NCBI GenBank assembly: GCA_946413245.1 | Contig: CAMKJS010000002.1 | Span: 1 to 64,000 of the forward strand | Length of the DNA: 64,000 nucleotides | Source: an uncultured Clostridia bacterium | Lineage (GTDB): Bacteria > Bacillota > Clostridia > Christensenellales > Aristaeellaceae | Direction of reading: 5' to 3' | Shown: positions 1 through 8,033 of the stretch, in pieces | Layout: each line of letters begins with the position of its first letter | Numbering within the stretch: position 1 is the stretch's first letter | Translations under genes and position numbers: made by a program | The notes under the pieces: generated by a model | Seen by the model: only the letters and a program-made list of their open reading frames with translations | Database searches by the model: none | What the model was told of the DNA's origin: nothing

Positions 1-77
1 CTGTTCCAATGGATATTTATCTGTTTATGGTTCGCCTACCCCGTGAACAGTAACGTTTGCCCCCGCCCCGGCGCGGC

Positions 78-2114
78 TTACCGCCGCCGGATCCATACCT
101 GCATTTCGTTTTCTCCCCGATTGGCCCACATGAAATAGGGAATCATGCGCAGCGTCACAGGCGCGGTTTCCGTCTCCGTCTCTCCGGCGTCAAAATACAG
201 GCCCCGGTCCGTCACTTCCGGCTCGCGCTGTCCGGGAACCAGGAGGATTTCAGCCTGCCGCCCTGCTATTTCTCCCCGCGTGAAGGAAACGTCCGACGAC
301 CGGATTCCCTGCGGAACCGAAACCAGATTCAGCGCTTTTCCGTTGTCCTTTTCTTCCAGGCAGTAGACCCAGGGGCCGTGCGTCACGGCGATCTTACCGC
401 TGTTTTCCCGCACGCGGGTGTCCGCGCGCAGAAAGCGCACCGGGCTGGTCAGCTCCAGCAGGATTTCGTTTTCTTCCTGCCAGGTTTTCCGGATCGTCAG
501 ATATCCGTCCTTCTCCGAGATCTCCGCAGCTTCCGCCCCTTCCAGTCGGTATCCCCCGCACCAGCCGGGAATACGCAGCGCCAGGGCGAAGTCCGCGCCT
601 TTTGCCGCCACGCGGAACCGAACGGACCATTTCGACGGGTCCTCCCGGTCCACAGCGGTTTGTACGCGCACTTCCCGCGTCCCCACGGTCTTAACCGCTT
701 CCGAGCTCATGTACAGATGGGTATAAAGCGTATCCCCGCTTTCGGTATACGCGTAGGCGCCGAGCGATTCCAGCAGGCGCGCGATATTGGGCGGGCAGCA
801 GGCGCAGCCGAACCACTTCTGGCGCACGGTTTTCGCGTGGATCTTCCGGGCGTCCCGGTGGTTCGCCTCCGGCCAGACTTCCAGCGGATTGACGTAGAAG
901 AAGCTTTTTCCGTCCAGCGCGATCCCGCTCAGCACGCCGTTGTACAACGCCCGCTCCATGGCGTCCGCGTATTCGCTCTTCGGCTCCATCTGCAGCATTC
1001 TTCTGGCGAAAAAGCACAGGCCGATCGCCGCGCAGGACTCCGTATACGCCAGATCGTTCGGCAGGTCAAAAGGAAAGGTGAAAGCTTCCCCGATCCGGGT
1101 GGAGCCGACCCCGCCGGTAACGTACATTTTCTCCCGCGTCGTGCTGCGGAAGAGCTTTCTGCAGGCTTCCTTCAGGGTTTCATCCTCCGTCAGGCGCGCG
1201 ATATCCGCCATGCCGCTGTACAGATACATGGCCCGCACCGCGTGCCCTTTGGCTTCGTCCTGCTCCCGCACCGGTTTGTGAGCCTGATAGTAGGAATTCG
1301 GCTCCTCCGGTTTTTCATAACCCGGCCGGGGATGTCCCTCCTGATCAAACCAGTTCGGCTCCTGTCCGCGCTCATCGATGAAGTACCGGCTCAGGTTCAG
1401 GTAATCCTCCCGTCCGGTTTCCTCGTACAGCCGGACCAGCGCCATTTCCGCGATTTCATGGCCGGGATAGCCGTGTTTCTTTCCCTCCTCCGGACCGATG
1501 TGCTGTCCGATATAAGCGGCGTAGCGCTCCGCCACCTCCAGGAGTTCCGCGTTTCCCGTCGCCTGACGGTAAGCCACGGCCGCCTCTGTCAGATGTCCGA
1601 AGCAGTACAGCTCATGGTTGTCCCGCAGATTCGTGAACGTTTTGTTACGGCCGTTCAGAATGTAATAGGTATCCAGGTACCCGTCCTCCGCCTGGGCGCC
1701 GGCAACCAGATGAATCGCCGCGTCCGCGGTGGCCTGCAGCGCCGCGTCGGGATGCCGTGTCAGGGAATAGGCTACGGCCTCGATCCACTTGTAGAGATCG
1801 GAATCCTGAAACAGGAAGCCGTAAAACCGGTCCGGATCCGGATGCTCCGGATCCTCCGGCAGCACCTCAAAGGGCGCCTCCGTAAACACCGGTGCCTGAA
1901 AGCCCGGCTCGCTGGAACGCTCCCGGAGAGCCTTCGCGGCCCGGAAATTGTGGATCGCGAAGCTCGGGGCCGCTCCGGGCACCCGATCGTTCAGCGCTGC
2001 CCACTGGTAGGGAATCACTTCCCGGCGCACAAGCTCCTGTTCTTCCTTCCAGAATGTGTCCGTTATCCGCACCTTTTTCAGATCGATTGCCCGGTTTTCC
2101 TCCATGCCGCTCAT
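78..2114 (-). CDS. GH127 beta-L-arabinofuranosidase family protein
   Basis: This 678-residue protein matches the GH127 (DUF1680, HypBA1-like) family, which removes terminal beta-L-arabinofuranosyl residues from plant glycans and glycopeptides. The family's cysteine/zinc motif is visible as CACCPPNIARLL in the middle of the protein, and the N-terminal alpha/alpha-barrel signature ITDTFWKEEQELVRREVIPY is typical. There is no signal peptide, so it should act in the cytoplasm on imported oligosaccharides. The length is within the usual 600-700 range. ATG at 2114 is chosen because GGAGGG sits six bases upstream; a second ATG four codons in has no better site. It is the last gene of a minus-strand run with an amidohydrolase and an MDR dehydrogenase, separated from them by a palindrome-rich spacer. 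Exact substrate is inferred. Confidence 0.85.
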   Translation of the reverse strand: MSGMEENRAIDLKKVRITDTFWKEEQELVRREVIPYQWAALNDRVPGAAPSFAIHNFRAAKALRERSSEPGFQAPVFTEAPFEVLPEDPEHPDPDRFYGFLFQDSDLYKWIEAVAYSLTRHPDAALQATADAAIHLVAGAQAEDGYLDTYYILNGRNKTFTNLRDNHELYCFGHLTEAAVAYRQATGNAELLEVAERYAAYIGQHIGPEEGKKHGYPGHEIAEMALVRLYEETGREDYLNLSRYFIDERGQEPNWFDQEGHPRPGYEKPEEPNSYYQAHKPVREQDEAKGHAVRAMYLYSGMADIARLTEDETLKEACRKLFRSTTREKMYVTGGVGSTRIGEAFTFPFDLPNDLAYTESCAAIGLCFFARRMLQMEPKSEYADAMERALYNGVLSGIALDGKSFFYVNPLEVWPEANHRDARKIHAKTVRQKWFGCACCPPNIARLLESLGAYAYTESGDTLYTHLYMSSEAVKTVGTREVRVQTAVDREDPSKWSVRFRVAAKGADFALALRIPGWCGGYRLEGAEAAEISEKDGYLTIRKTWQEENEILLELTSPVRFLRADTRVRENSGKIAVTHGPWVYCLEEKDNGKALNLVSVPQGIRSSDVSFTRGEIAGRQAEILLVPGQREPEVTDRGLYFDAGETETETAPVTLRMIPYFMWANRGENEMQVWIRRR

Positions 2115-2179
2115 TCCGTCCCTCCGTTCATTTTTTTATCTCAGCTCTTAACTCTCCACTTCACGTTCGCTCAATAGTC

Positions 2180-2269
2180 GCCTGAAGCCCTTGGGGCGGG
2201 CTTCAGGCTCCTTTTCGCGCTAACGAGTTCGAGTCGCTTCCGGCTTACGCCGGACAGCACACTGTGCTG
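2180..2269. repeat. Cluster of three palindromes between the amidohydrolase and GH127 genes
   Basis: Three perfect inverted repeats lie in 90 bases: GCCTGAAGCCC (2180-2190) pairs with 2198-2208 (11 bp), TCCGGC pairs with GCCGGA (2239-2254), and CAGCACA pairs with TGTGCTG (2255-2269). No T-run follows the first stem in the minus direction, so it is not a clear terminator for the upstream gene. The arrangement resembles dispersed REP-like intergenic elements and could act as an mRNA-stabilising or processing spacer within the operon. Function is inferred. Confidence 0.6.
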
Positions 2270-2290
2270 ACGCTTCTCTCACTCGCTCTC

Positions 2291-3163
2291 CTATTCCGCC
2301 ATATGATGCACGTACGGCATCTCCGGCAGATCGTGAAAACGGTAAAACTTCTCGGCGTTCAGTCGGAAAAACATCTGCTTCTCCTCCCCGGTCAGCAGGG
2401 GGGACCTTTCCGCGAAATCCCAGCTCATTCGGTAGGTGATCGCCGTCATCGTACGGGGATAGTCCGATCCCCACATCAGCTTTTCCATCCCGCAAATATC
2501 CCGCGCTTCCAGAATTGCCCGCACCGCCGAGGGGTAGGGATAGAATTCACTGTTGAACAGCCAGGTGATCCCTCCGCTTTCGATGAACACGCCCGGCAGC
2601 CGGGCCAGCCGGATCTGCTCCTGCCATCCGGGCACCGTCACCATGCCGAAATGCCCGACGGCGATGCGCAGGTTCGGATACTGCTCCGCCATTTCCCGCA
2701 GGGAGGCGCACTGGATGTCACCGTCCGCCATATCGATGGCGATAAACAGATCCTCCCGGTCCCCGCGGGCGAACACGCCGGCGCATTTCGTCAGATCCGG
2801 GTCCGCCAGGCGGCCTCCGCAGATTTTGATGCCGTCAAACCCGTCCAGCTTCTCCGGCAGAGGCTTCTCCTCATACAGCGCGGTCACCCGCAGGCGAAGG
2901 GGATTCTCCCGGCGGACGCGGCGCAGATACGCATCCTGATTCCCGTCGATATATTCCTGGGTAATCACCGCTCCGGCCACCTGGGCAAAATCCATGTTGG
3001 CCAGCAGTCTCTCCGCGCTGTTCACGCCGTCCGTCATATACGGCGGCAGCATCTGCCGCACTTCCGCGCCGAACCGGCTCCGTCCGCCGCCCAGATCGTA
3101 CACCGGAAGGCCGTTGACCTTTCCCTGCTGTTTTTCCCAGAGATGCGCGTGCGCGTCAATCAT
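2291..3163 (-). CDS. Amidohydrolase (metal-dependent TIM-barrel hydrolase)
   Basis: A 290-residue member of the Amidohydro_2 family. The N-terminal metal-binding MIDAHAHLW, the central VGHFGM (metal His) and the C-terminal WGSDYPRTM (catalytic Asp) are all present, so it should be active. The family includes sugar lactonases, aminocarboxymuconate-type decarboxylases and other TIM-barrel hydrolases, and the sequence does not fix the substrate. The start at 3163 has AGAGGAAA seven bases upstream. It lies only 12 bases after the MDR dehydrogenase gene and is certainly co-transcribed with it. Dehydrogenase plus lactonase-like hydrolase is a common pairing for oxidative sugar catabolism, so a sugar lactone substrate is a reasonable guess. 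Confidence 0.8.
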   Translation of the reverse strand: MIDAHAHLWEKQQGKVNGLPVYDLGGGRSRFGAEVRQMLPPYMTDGVNSAERLLANMDFAQVAGAVITQEYIDGNQDAYLRRVRRENPLRLRVTALYEEKPLPEKLDGFDGIKICGGRLADPDLTKCAGVFARGDREDLFIAIDMADGDIQCASLREMAEQYPNLRIAVGHFGMVTVPGWQEQIRLARLPGVFIESGGITWLFNSEFYPYPSAVRAILEARDICGMEKLMWGSDYPRTMTAITYRMSWDFAERSPLLTGEEKQMFFRLNAEKFYRFHDLPEMPYVHHMAE

Positions 3164-3175
3164 ATTTTTTTCCTC

Positions 3176-4381
3176 TCAGCGGGTCTCGTCGATATGCTCT
3201 TTGTTCCAGATGACGGCGGTTTTCATCGGCGCGCCCTTGCAGTAAATTCTGTTCTCATAGGCTCCGATGGGATCCGCCGCGAATTCCTCCCGATCGATCA
3301 GCTCCACGATTTCGTCATAACGGCTGCGGGCCAGCATCCCGATGGCCTTCTCCATGTGATCCTGCCGGAAATTGATGGAGCCGAAAATCAGATGGTTTTC
3401 AAAGCCGAAGGGCATGGTGTCGAAGCTGATCCGCGGGCCCAGGGAGAAAGAGTTGTAGATGCCGTTGCACCCCAGCGCCCTGTGCTCAAAGGCAATCCGG
3501 TGCTCGGCTTCCGTTCCGCTGACGCCGATGAAGCAGGTGGCCCGCCCGCCAAGAGCGCCGCAGATCGCCTTCCTGCAGTCCGCCGGATCGTCGTACACGT
3601 TCCGCAGATAGTCCGCCTTCGCGGTTTCCCGCGCGAAGGCCACCTTGTAATGTTCTTCAGGGCTGCGCCCCACAAAGAGGATCCGGGCGTCCGGATGCGC
3701 CTGGCGGATCACGTCCCCGGCGAACATCCCGGTGGTTCCCAGGCCGAAAATCACCGTCCGCTCAAAAATCTCGTCCGCCGCGATCCCGCGGGCGGTTTCC
3801 AGGTCGCACTGCCGCCGGCGCGCCGTCTGCCGGAACCAGTGGGCGCTTCCCAGATCCTCCATGCGCTCCAGCTGAAACAGCATGCAGGCATAAGGATCCG
3901 GAAACACCATTTTTTTGGCAAAGGACAGGGCCAGCTTTCCGTCCCGGGCGTATCCGTCCGGGATCGCAAGCAGCATGTCGGGGTTCACGTACATCGTATC
4001 GCAGAACAGGCCGTCCGCCTGGTCGCAGCCGTACTCGAAATAGCTTTCGTCCTCGGTATAGCGGGTGGGATCCACGCTGTCTCCGCCCCGGATCAGTACG
4101 ATGGCGAAGCGGTTCTGTTCCGGCACCCAGACCACGCCTTCGTGCCCGTTGATCAGCCGCTTCTGCCCGGCGGGAAATTTGGGCGCCAGTTCTCCCCGGC
4201 GGCCCATTTTCATCAGCTCGTAATCCGTGCCGCAGAAGCCCACGATGACCGGCTTCACCGCAATGCCGTCCTTCTTCGCTTCCCCCCGCAGCCGCTGCCT
4301 GGGCGGATTGATCAGTTCCACCTCTCCGTATACCAGCGGGCGTTCCGCGTCATTCTGAAAATATGTTCCGCATGTTTTCAT
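3176..4381 (-). CDS. MDR-family (glucose 1-dehydrogenase-like) oxidoreductase
   Basis: A 401-residue medium-chain dehydrogenase. The N-terminal catalytic domain shows GFCGTDYELM (catalytic zinc Cys plus the conserved GTD) and NGHEGVVWV (zinc His-Glu). The Rossmann fold follows with FGLGTTGMF and the sequence ILFVGRSPEEHYKVA. The architecture, with a long linker before the nucleotide-binding domain, resembles archaeal-type glucose or aldose dehydrogenases. It is the first gene of the operon that continues into the amidohydrolase and GH127 genes, so oxidation of a sugar released from plant glycan is likely. The start at 4381 is preceded by AGAGGGAG. The exact sugar specificity cannot be read from the sequence. 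Confidence 0.78.
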   Translation of the reverse strand: MKTCGTYFQNDAERPLVYGEVELINPPRQRLRGEAKKDGIAVKPVIVGFCGTDYELMKMGRRGELAPKFPAGQKRLINGHEGVVWVPEQNRFAIVLIRGGDSVDPTRYTEDESYFEYGCDQADGLFCDTMYVNPDMLLAIPDGYARDGKLALSFAKKMVFPDPYACMLFQLERMEDLGSAHWFRQTARRRQCDLETARGIAADEIFERTVIFGLGTTGMFAGDVIRQAHPDARILFVGRSPEEHYKVAFARETAKADYLRNVYDDPADCRKAICGALGGRATCFIGVSGTEAEHRIAFEHRALGCNGIYNSFSLGPRISFDTMPFGFENHLIFGSINFRQDHMEKAIGMLARSRYDEIVELIDREEFAADPIGAYENRIYCKGAPMKTAVIWNKEHIDETR

Positions 4382-4424
4382 GCTCTCCCTCTTTTCCTGT
4401 TCGCAATCAGAACCGTCCTCCCAC

Positions 4425-4454
4425 AGTATACTCCCGTACCTTCGCCTTTTTCAA
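4425..4454 (-). promoter_or_regulatory. Sigma-A-type promoter of the MDR/amidohydrolase/GH127 operon
   Basis: On the minus strand TTGAAA (4449-4454) and TATACT (4425-4430) are separated by 18 bases, about 45 bases before the dehydrogenase start codon. An AACCGG/CCGGTT palindrome overlaps the upstream edge of the -35 box and could be an operator. Confidence 0.6.
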
Positions 4455-4481
4455 CCGGAAATCCGGTTTTTTACGCGTTTC

Positions 4482-4916
4482 TCAGGCTTCCCGGAGCGCC
4501 GGCAGGCGGTTCAGCAGCTTCTCCCGCAGGGATTCATACCGCTTCTTCTTCTCTTCCTTCGCGAAGTGATTCTCCCGGAACTGCTCCGGGCAGCCGCTGT
4601 AATTCAGCGCCGTATCGCCGAACTGCTCGCTGGTCAGGTCGAACACACAGCCGTCCACGTCGTTGAAGCAGTGCACGCTTCCGTCCTCCAGCGGCACGCC
4701 GTACACTTTTCCGCCGTACAGATCCTGGATCAGGAAGGCGGTCACGGAGCACTGGCCCCAGGTGCGGTTTTCCGGGCTCCATTCGCTCCGCATCCTCGGT
4801 GCGCAGGTTTCGGCGCACCAGAGCTCCGACAGCAGATCGTACATATCCCTCGGTGTCAGCCCGTAAGCCTCCTTCACATCGGCTGTTTCCCAGCCGTAGA
4901 ACCCGTATTTCTTCAT
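4482..4916 (-). CDS. YunG-like conserved protein
   Basis: A 144-residue soluble protein with the conserved core CAPRMRSEWSPENRTWGQCS followed by VTAFLIQDLYGGKVYGVP and a region with HCFNDVDG. This matches a small family annotated as YunG-like, of unknown biochemical role; the conserved Cys and His residues and the overall pattern suggest a papain-like or transglutaminase-like fold, which is only an inference. The start ATG overlaps the stop codon of the upstream dipeptidase gene by four bases (ATGA), so the two are translationally coupled. The C-terminal 35 residues are lysine and glutamate rich and probably helical. Confidence 0.65.
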   Translation of the reverse strand: MKKYGFYGWETADVKEAYGLTPRDMYDLLSELWCAETCAPRMRSEWSPENRTWGQCSVTAFLIQDLYGGKVYGVPLEDGSVHCFNDVDGCVFDLTSEQFGDTALNYSGCPEQFRENHFAKEEKKKRYESLREKLLNRLPALREA

Positions 4917-5566
4917 GCCGGCTCCTCCTTTTTCAGGATATCCTCCCGCACGGGAAACGTGAAATATGTGTCAGGATACGGCTCCTTTTCCAGCGAAAAA
5001 TGCCACCATTCCTCCGCCAGCGGCCGGAAGCCGCAGCCGGTCATCGTCCGCCGCAGCAGCATGCGGTTGGCGCGCTGTTCCGGCGTAATTCCCTGATAAT
5101 CCGAATGGCTGACCTCTCCGAAAAAGTCAAAAACCCCGCCCATGTCCGCTTCTTTTTGCGTCCGCGCGTCAAACAGCGTCAGATCCACAGTGCTCCCGCG
5201 GCTGTGGCCGGAGTGCCTCGCGATAAAGCCCAGCTCGAACAGCCGGGCTTTGTCGACATCCGGATAGAAGTATTCCTTCATGCGGACGTCGTTCACGTCC
5301 TCTGCCCAGCGCGCGAAATGATCCACCGCCCGCTGAGGCCTGTAAGCGTCATAGATTTTGATCCGAAAGCCGCGGGAAAACAGCTCGTCGCCCGCCGCCC
5401 GCAGCGCCTCCGCCGCTTCCCGTGTCAGAAAGGCTGCCGGCTGCTCATAGCCGTCAATCCGGTCGCCGATAAAATTCCAGGTGGAATAGTAGCGGATTTC
5501 CAGAATCGCGTCCGGTACCGCGTCCCCAAGGCTCACAAATCCCGACGGATCCGCTGAAAACGTCAT
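4913..5566 (-). CDS. VanX-like D-alanyl-D-alanine dipeptidase (peptidase M15D)
   Basis: A 217-residue zinc peptidase that should hydrolyse D-Ala-D-Ala or similar D-dipeptides. The M15D zinc motif SGHSRGSTVDLTL supplies His and Asp ligands, and EWWHF supplies the catalytic Glu and third ligand His. YDAYRPQRAVDHFARW is the conserved substrate-positioning Arg region. The frame stays open to 5791, but ATG at 5566 is chosen: the upstream extension has no family similarity, crosses the promoter region, and AGGGGAAAACGGA precedes this ATG. The length agrees with VanX (about 200). There are no vanH or vanA genes here, so a housekeeping role in peptidoglycan turnover or D-dipeptide use is more likely than glycopeptide resistance. 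It is coupled to the YunG-like gene. Confidence 0.85.
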   Translation of the reverse strand: MTFSADPSGFVSLGDAVPDAILEIRYYSTWNFIGDRIDGYEQPAAFLTREAAEALRAAGDELFSRGFRIKIYDAYRPQRAVDHFARWAEDVNDVRMKEYFYPDVDKARLFELGFIARHSGHSRGSTVDLTLFDARTQKEADMGGVFDFFGEVSHSDYQGITPEQRANRMLLRRTMTGCGFRPLAEEWWHFSLEKEPYPDTYFTFPVREDILKKEEPA

Positions 5567-5636
5567 TTCCGTTTTCCCCTTTCGGCTGTTTTTGCGCCGG
5601 CAGAATCCCGTTCCGCGCCGGCCTGTTTCTGTCCTG

Positions 5637-5665
5637 ATCATACCACGAACTTTCCGCCGGTACAA
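5637..5665 (-). promoter_or_regulatory. Promoter of the dipeptidase/YunG-like operon
   Basis: Minus strand TTGTAC (5660-5665), a 17-base spacer and TATGAT (5637-5642) with a TGG just before the -10. It would start transcripts about 65 bases before the dipeptidase ATG at 5566, which supports that start choice. Confidence 0.55.
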
Positions 5666-5724
5666 TTGATTTTTATCCCGCCCGGGCGGACTGCACAGAA
5701 TTTGTTTTTTACCCGGAATTTGCA

Positions 5725-5752
5725 TTGACTCTCCGGCGTTTGTTGCTATAAT
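5725..5752 (+). promoter_or_regulatory. Sigma-A promoter of the hotdog thioesterase gene, twin of 8608-8635
   Basis: TTGACT (5725-5730), 16-base spacer, TATAAT (5747-5752). The surrounding 75 bases (about 5692-5766) align with the promoter of the paaK attenuator at about 8575-8648, sharing TTGACTCT, TTGCTATAAT and a downstream ATTTC block. Confidence 0.8.
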
Positions 5753-5789
5753 AATCGCGATTTCCGGCCGTACGTCAGGAGGAAGCGAC

Positions 5790-6200
5790 ATGTCTGAATT
5801 TCATTCCCTGGAGGAAGCCCGCGCGTTTTTCACCCAGGACCGGTTTGCCACGGAAAACGGGATCGTTCTGGAGGAGTTGATCCCCGGCGGCTCCGTCTGC
5901 AGCGTGGAGCTGACGGACCGGCACCGCAACGCGGAGGGCGGCGTCATGGGCGGCGTCATGATGACGCTGATCGATTTCGCCTTCGCCGCCGCGGCTTCCA
6001 ACGCACATCGTCCCACCGTGGCCCAGCAGTCCAGCATCAGCTTTCTGAACGGTGTCCGCGGGAAAAAGCTGACCGCCAAGGCCGTCTGCCGGAAGGACGG
6101 AAGAACCAGCTGCGTCTACAATGTGGACGTGACGGACGAACTGGGCCGGGATATCGCCCAGGCTGTCATGACCGGCTTCAAGATCCCGAAAGCACCGTAA
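5790..6200 (+). CDS. PaaI-type hotdog-fold thioesterase
   Basis: A 136-residue single hotdog domain of the PaaI/4HBT group, which hydrolyses aryl- or acyl-CoA thioesters in the cytoplasm. The family pattern is clear: the motif RNAEGGVMGGVMMTLIDFAF (normally N-x-x-G-x-x-H-G-G) followed by the beta-strand QQSSISFLNGV and the C-terminal strand region. The canonical HGG histidine is replaced (GGVMGG), which may affect catalysis. An excellent site CAGGAGG precedes ATG 5790. Its promoter is a near-copy of the one in front of paaK at 8.6 kb; PaaI enzymes in other bacteria act on phenylacetyl-CoA derivatives, so a shared role in arylacetyl-CoA metabolism is possible. It may also be co-transcribed with the ABC exporter 49 bases downstream. 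Confidence 0.75.
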   Translation: MSEFHSLEEARAFFTQDRFATENGIVLEELIPGGSVCSVELTDRHRNAEGGVMGGVMMTLIDFAFAAAASNAHRPTVAQQSSISFLNGVRGKKLTAKAVCRKDGRTSCVYNVDVTDELGRDIAQAVMTGFKIPKAP

Positions 6201-6249
6201 GCACACACCCGAACGTTCCCGCCCCGCGGGCGGATTCCGAGGAGGCGCT

Positions 6250-8010
6250 ATGATCAAAACGCTGTGGAGGCTCAGCCGCGAAGCCATCCGGTACAGAACG
6301 CTGTACACCATCGCCATTCTTTCCACGCTGGCGCTGACGGCGGTGAACCTGACCGCGCCGAAAGTGCTTTCCGCCATGACGGGCATCGTCGAGCAGGGGG
6401 TGGATGACGCCGGCCTGCGCACCATCGGTGCATACACCGCGGTGCTGGTGGGGCTGTATCTGCTGCGGATCCTGTTCCGCTTCTGCAGCAACTACCTGGC
6501 TCACAAAGCTGCCTGGTACCTGGTGGGCGACCTGCGCACCCGGACCTATGACAAGCTGGAGCGTATGCACCTGGGGTATTTTCATGACAAGCAGACCGGC
6601 GATCTGATGAGCCGGATCGTCAACGATACCCGGGATTTTGAGCTGCTCTACGCCCATATGATCCCGGAAACCATCACCAATCTCGTAACCTTCCTCGGGG
6701 TGCTGATCGTGCTGCTTACCATCAACTGGAAGCTGGCGCTGGTCACCTGCACTCCCCTGCCCCTGATCCTCTGGTCCGGCGTCATTTTCTCCAAAAAGGT
6801 CCGGCCATTCTTCCGGATCTCCCAGAAAAAGATGGGCGAGCTGAACGGAAAGCTGCAGGACAATCTGTCCGGGCTGCACGAGATCCAGTCCTTCGGCCGG
6901 GAAGAATACGAAACCGGCCGGGTGGACGAGAAGAATTTCGAGCATATCCGCGCCATGCTCCAGGCCCTGAAGGTCAGCGCGGTTTTCCATCCGTCGGTGG
7001 AGTTCATCTCTTCCCTGGGCACCGTGCTGGTGGTGGCATTCGGCGGCTGGCTGGCCTACCGGGAGGGCATCCGGGTGGAGGATATCGTCGCTTTCCTGTT
7101 GTATCTGGGGCTCTTTTACGGGCCGGTCACCGGCCTGGCAAACCTGCTGGAGAGCCTTCAGCAGTCCATGGCCGGAGCGGAGCGCGTGCTGTCCGTGCTG
7201 GACGCTCCCTGCGAGATCCAGGATAAGCCCGGGGCGGAAACGCTGGAAAACGTGCGGGGCGAGATTTCCTTCGATCACGTCAGCTTCTCCTACAGCGAGG
7301 GGCTTCCTGTGCTGCGGGACGTATCCTTCACCTGCCCGCCGGGCAGGATGCTGGCGCTGGTAGGGCCCACCGGTGTGGGCAAAACCACCCTGACCCAGCT
7401 GATCTCCCGCTTTTATGAGCCGATCTCCGGGCACATTCTCATCGACGGGCACGATCTGAACGACGTCACTATCGAGAGTCTTCGGCGGAATATCTCCCCT
7501 GTGCTGCAGGACACTTTCCTCTTTAACGGCACGATTGCGGAAAACATCGGCTACGCCGTGCCGGAAGCGACTCCGGAGGAGATTCAGGAAGCAGCCCGGG
7601 CCGCCAATATCCACGATGAGATCATGGCCATGCCGGACGCGTACGAGACCCAGGTGGGAGAACGCGGTCTGCGTCTCTCCGGCGGGCAGAAGCAGCGTAT
7701 CGCCATCGCCCGGGCCATCCTGCGCCGCTCCCCCATTATCATTCTGGATGAAGCCACCGCCTCCGTGGACACGGAAACCGAAGCGCAGATCCATAAAGCT
7801 GTCATGGGCATCGCGGGCACGCGCACCATCATCGCCATCGCCCACCGCCTGTCCACTATCCGCAACGCCGATCAGATTCTGGTGATCGAGGATGGCCGCA
7901 TCGCCGAAAGCGGCACCCATGCGGAGCTGATGGCCCTGGGCGGCAGCTACGCCAGGATGAACAGCATTCAGAACGCCTATGACAAAGCGCCTGCGGGGCA
8001 GCTGTCGTAA
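6250..8010 (+). CDS. ABC transporter, fused permease and ATPase (MsbA/MdlB-like exporter)
   Basis: A 586-residue half-transporter: six membrane helices in the N-terminal 310 residues (type I exporter fold), then the nucleotide-binding domain. Walker A is GPTGVGKTTL near residue 371, the Q-loop ISPVLQDTFLF follows, the signature is LSGGQKQR near residue 476 and Walker B is IIILDEATASVD, with the switch His in IAHRLSTI. All catalytic residues are intact. It would work as a homodimer in the cytoplasmic membrane exporting a lipid, peptide or drug; the substrate cannot be read from the sequence. GAGGAGGC sits just before the ATG. It lies 49 bases after the thioesterase gene and 23 bases before msrA, so these three probably share transcripts. 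Confidence 0.9.
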   Translation: MIKTLWRLSREAIRYRTLYTIAILSTLALTAVNLTAPKVLSAMTGIVEQGVDDAGLRTIGAYTAVLVGLYLLRILFRFCSNYLAHKAAWYLVGDLRTRTYDKLERMHLGYFHDKQTGDLMSRIVNDTRDFELLYAHMIPETITNLVTFLGVLIVLLTINWKLALVTCTPLPLILWSGVIFSKKVRPFFRISQKKMGELNGKLQDNLSGLHEIQSFGREEYETGRVDEKNFEHIRAMLQALKVSAVFHPSVEFISSLGTVLVVAFGGWLAYREGIRVEDIVAFLLYLGLFYGPVTGLANLLESLQQSMAGAERVLSVLDAPCEIQDKPGAETLENVRGEISFDHVSFSYSEGLPVLRDVSFTCPPGRMLALVGPTGVGKTTLTQLISRFYEPISGHILIDGHDLNDVTIESLRRNISPVLQDTFLFNGTIAENIGYAVPEATPEEIQEAARAANIHDEIMAMPDAYETQVGERGLRLSGGQKQRIAIARAILRRSPIIILDEATASVDTETEAQIHKAVMGIAGTRTIIAIAHRLSTIRNADQILVIEDGRIAESGTHAELMALGGSYARMNSIQNAYDKAPAGQLS

Positions 8011-8033
8011 ATAAGGTATCGGAGGAAGAAAGC

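Noticed and set aside
57..2177. Long open frame on the plus strand opposite the GH127 gene (over 700 codons)
   Set aside because: It has no ribosome site or recognised domain; it is an antisense shadow of a high-G+C gene. The same holds for other long antisense frames, such as 11673-15449 on the minus strand opposite the ABC genes.
2226..2240. GTTCGAGTC, resembling a tRNA T-loop
   Set aside because: No acceptor stem, anticodon arm or D arm fits around it; it lies in a palindromic spacer.
4453..4472. AACCGGA/TCCGGTT hairpin followed by T-run on the plus strand
   Set aside because: No plus-strand gene lies upstream and on the minus strand no T-run follows; it is more likely an operator near the -35 box of the dehydrogenase operon.
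4913..5566. Glycopeptide resistance (vanX)
   Set aside because: Neither vanH, vanA nor vanRS is present; a lone VanX-like dipeptidase is common as a housekeeping gene.
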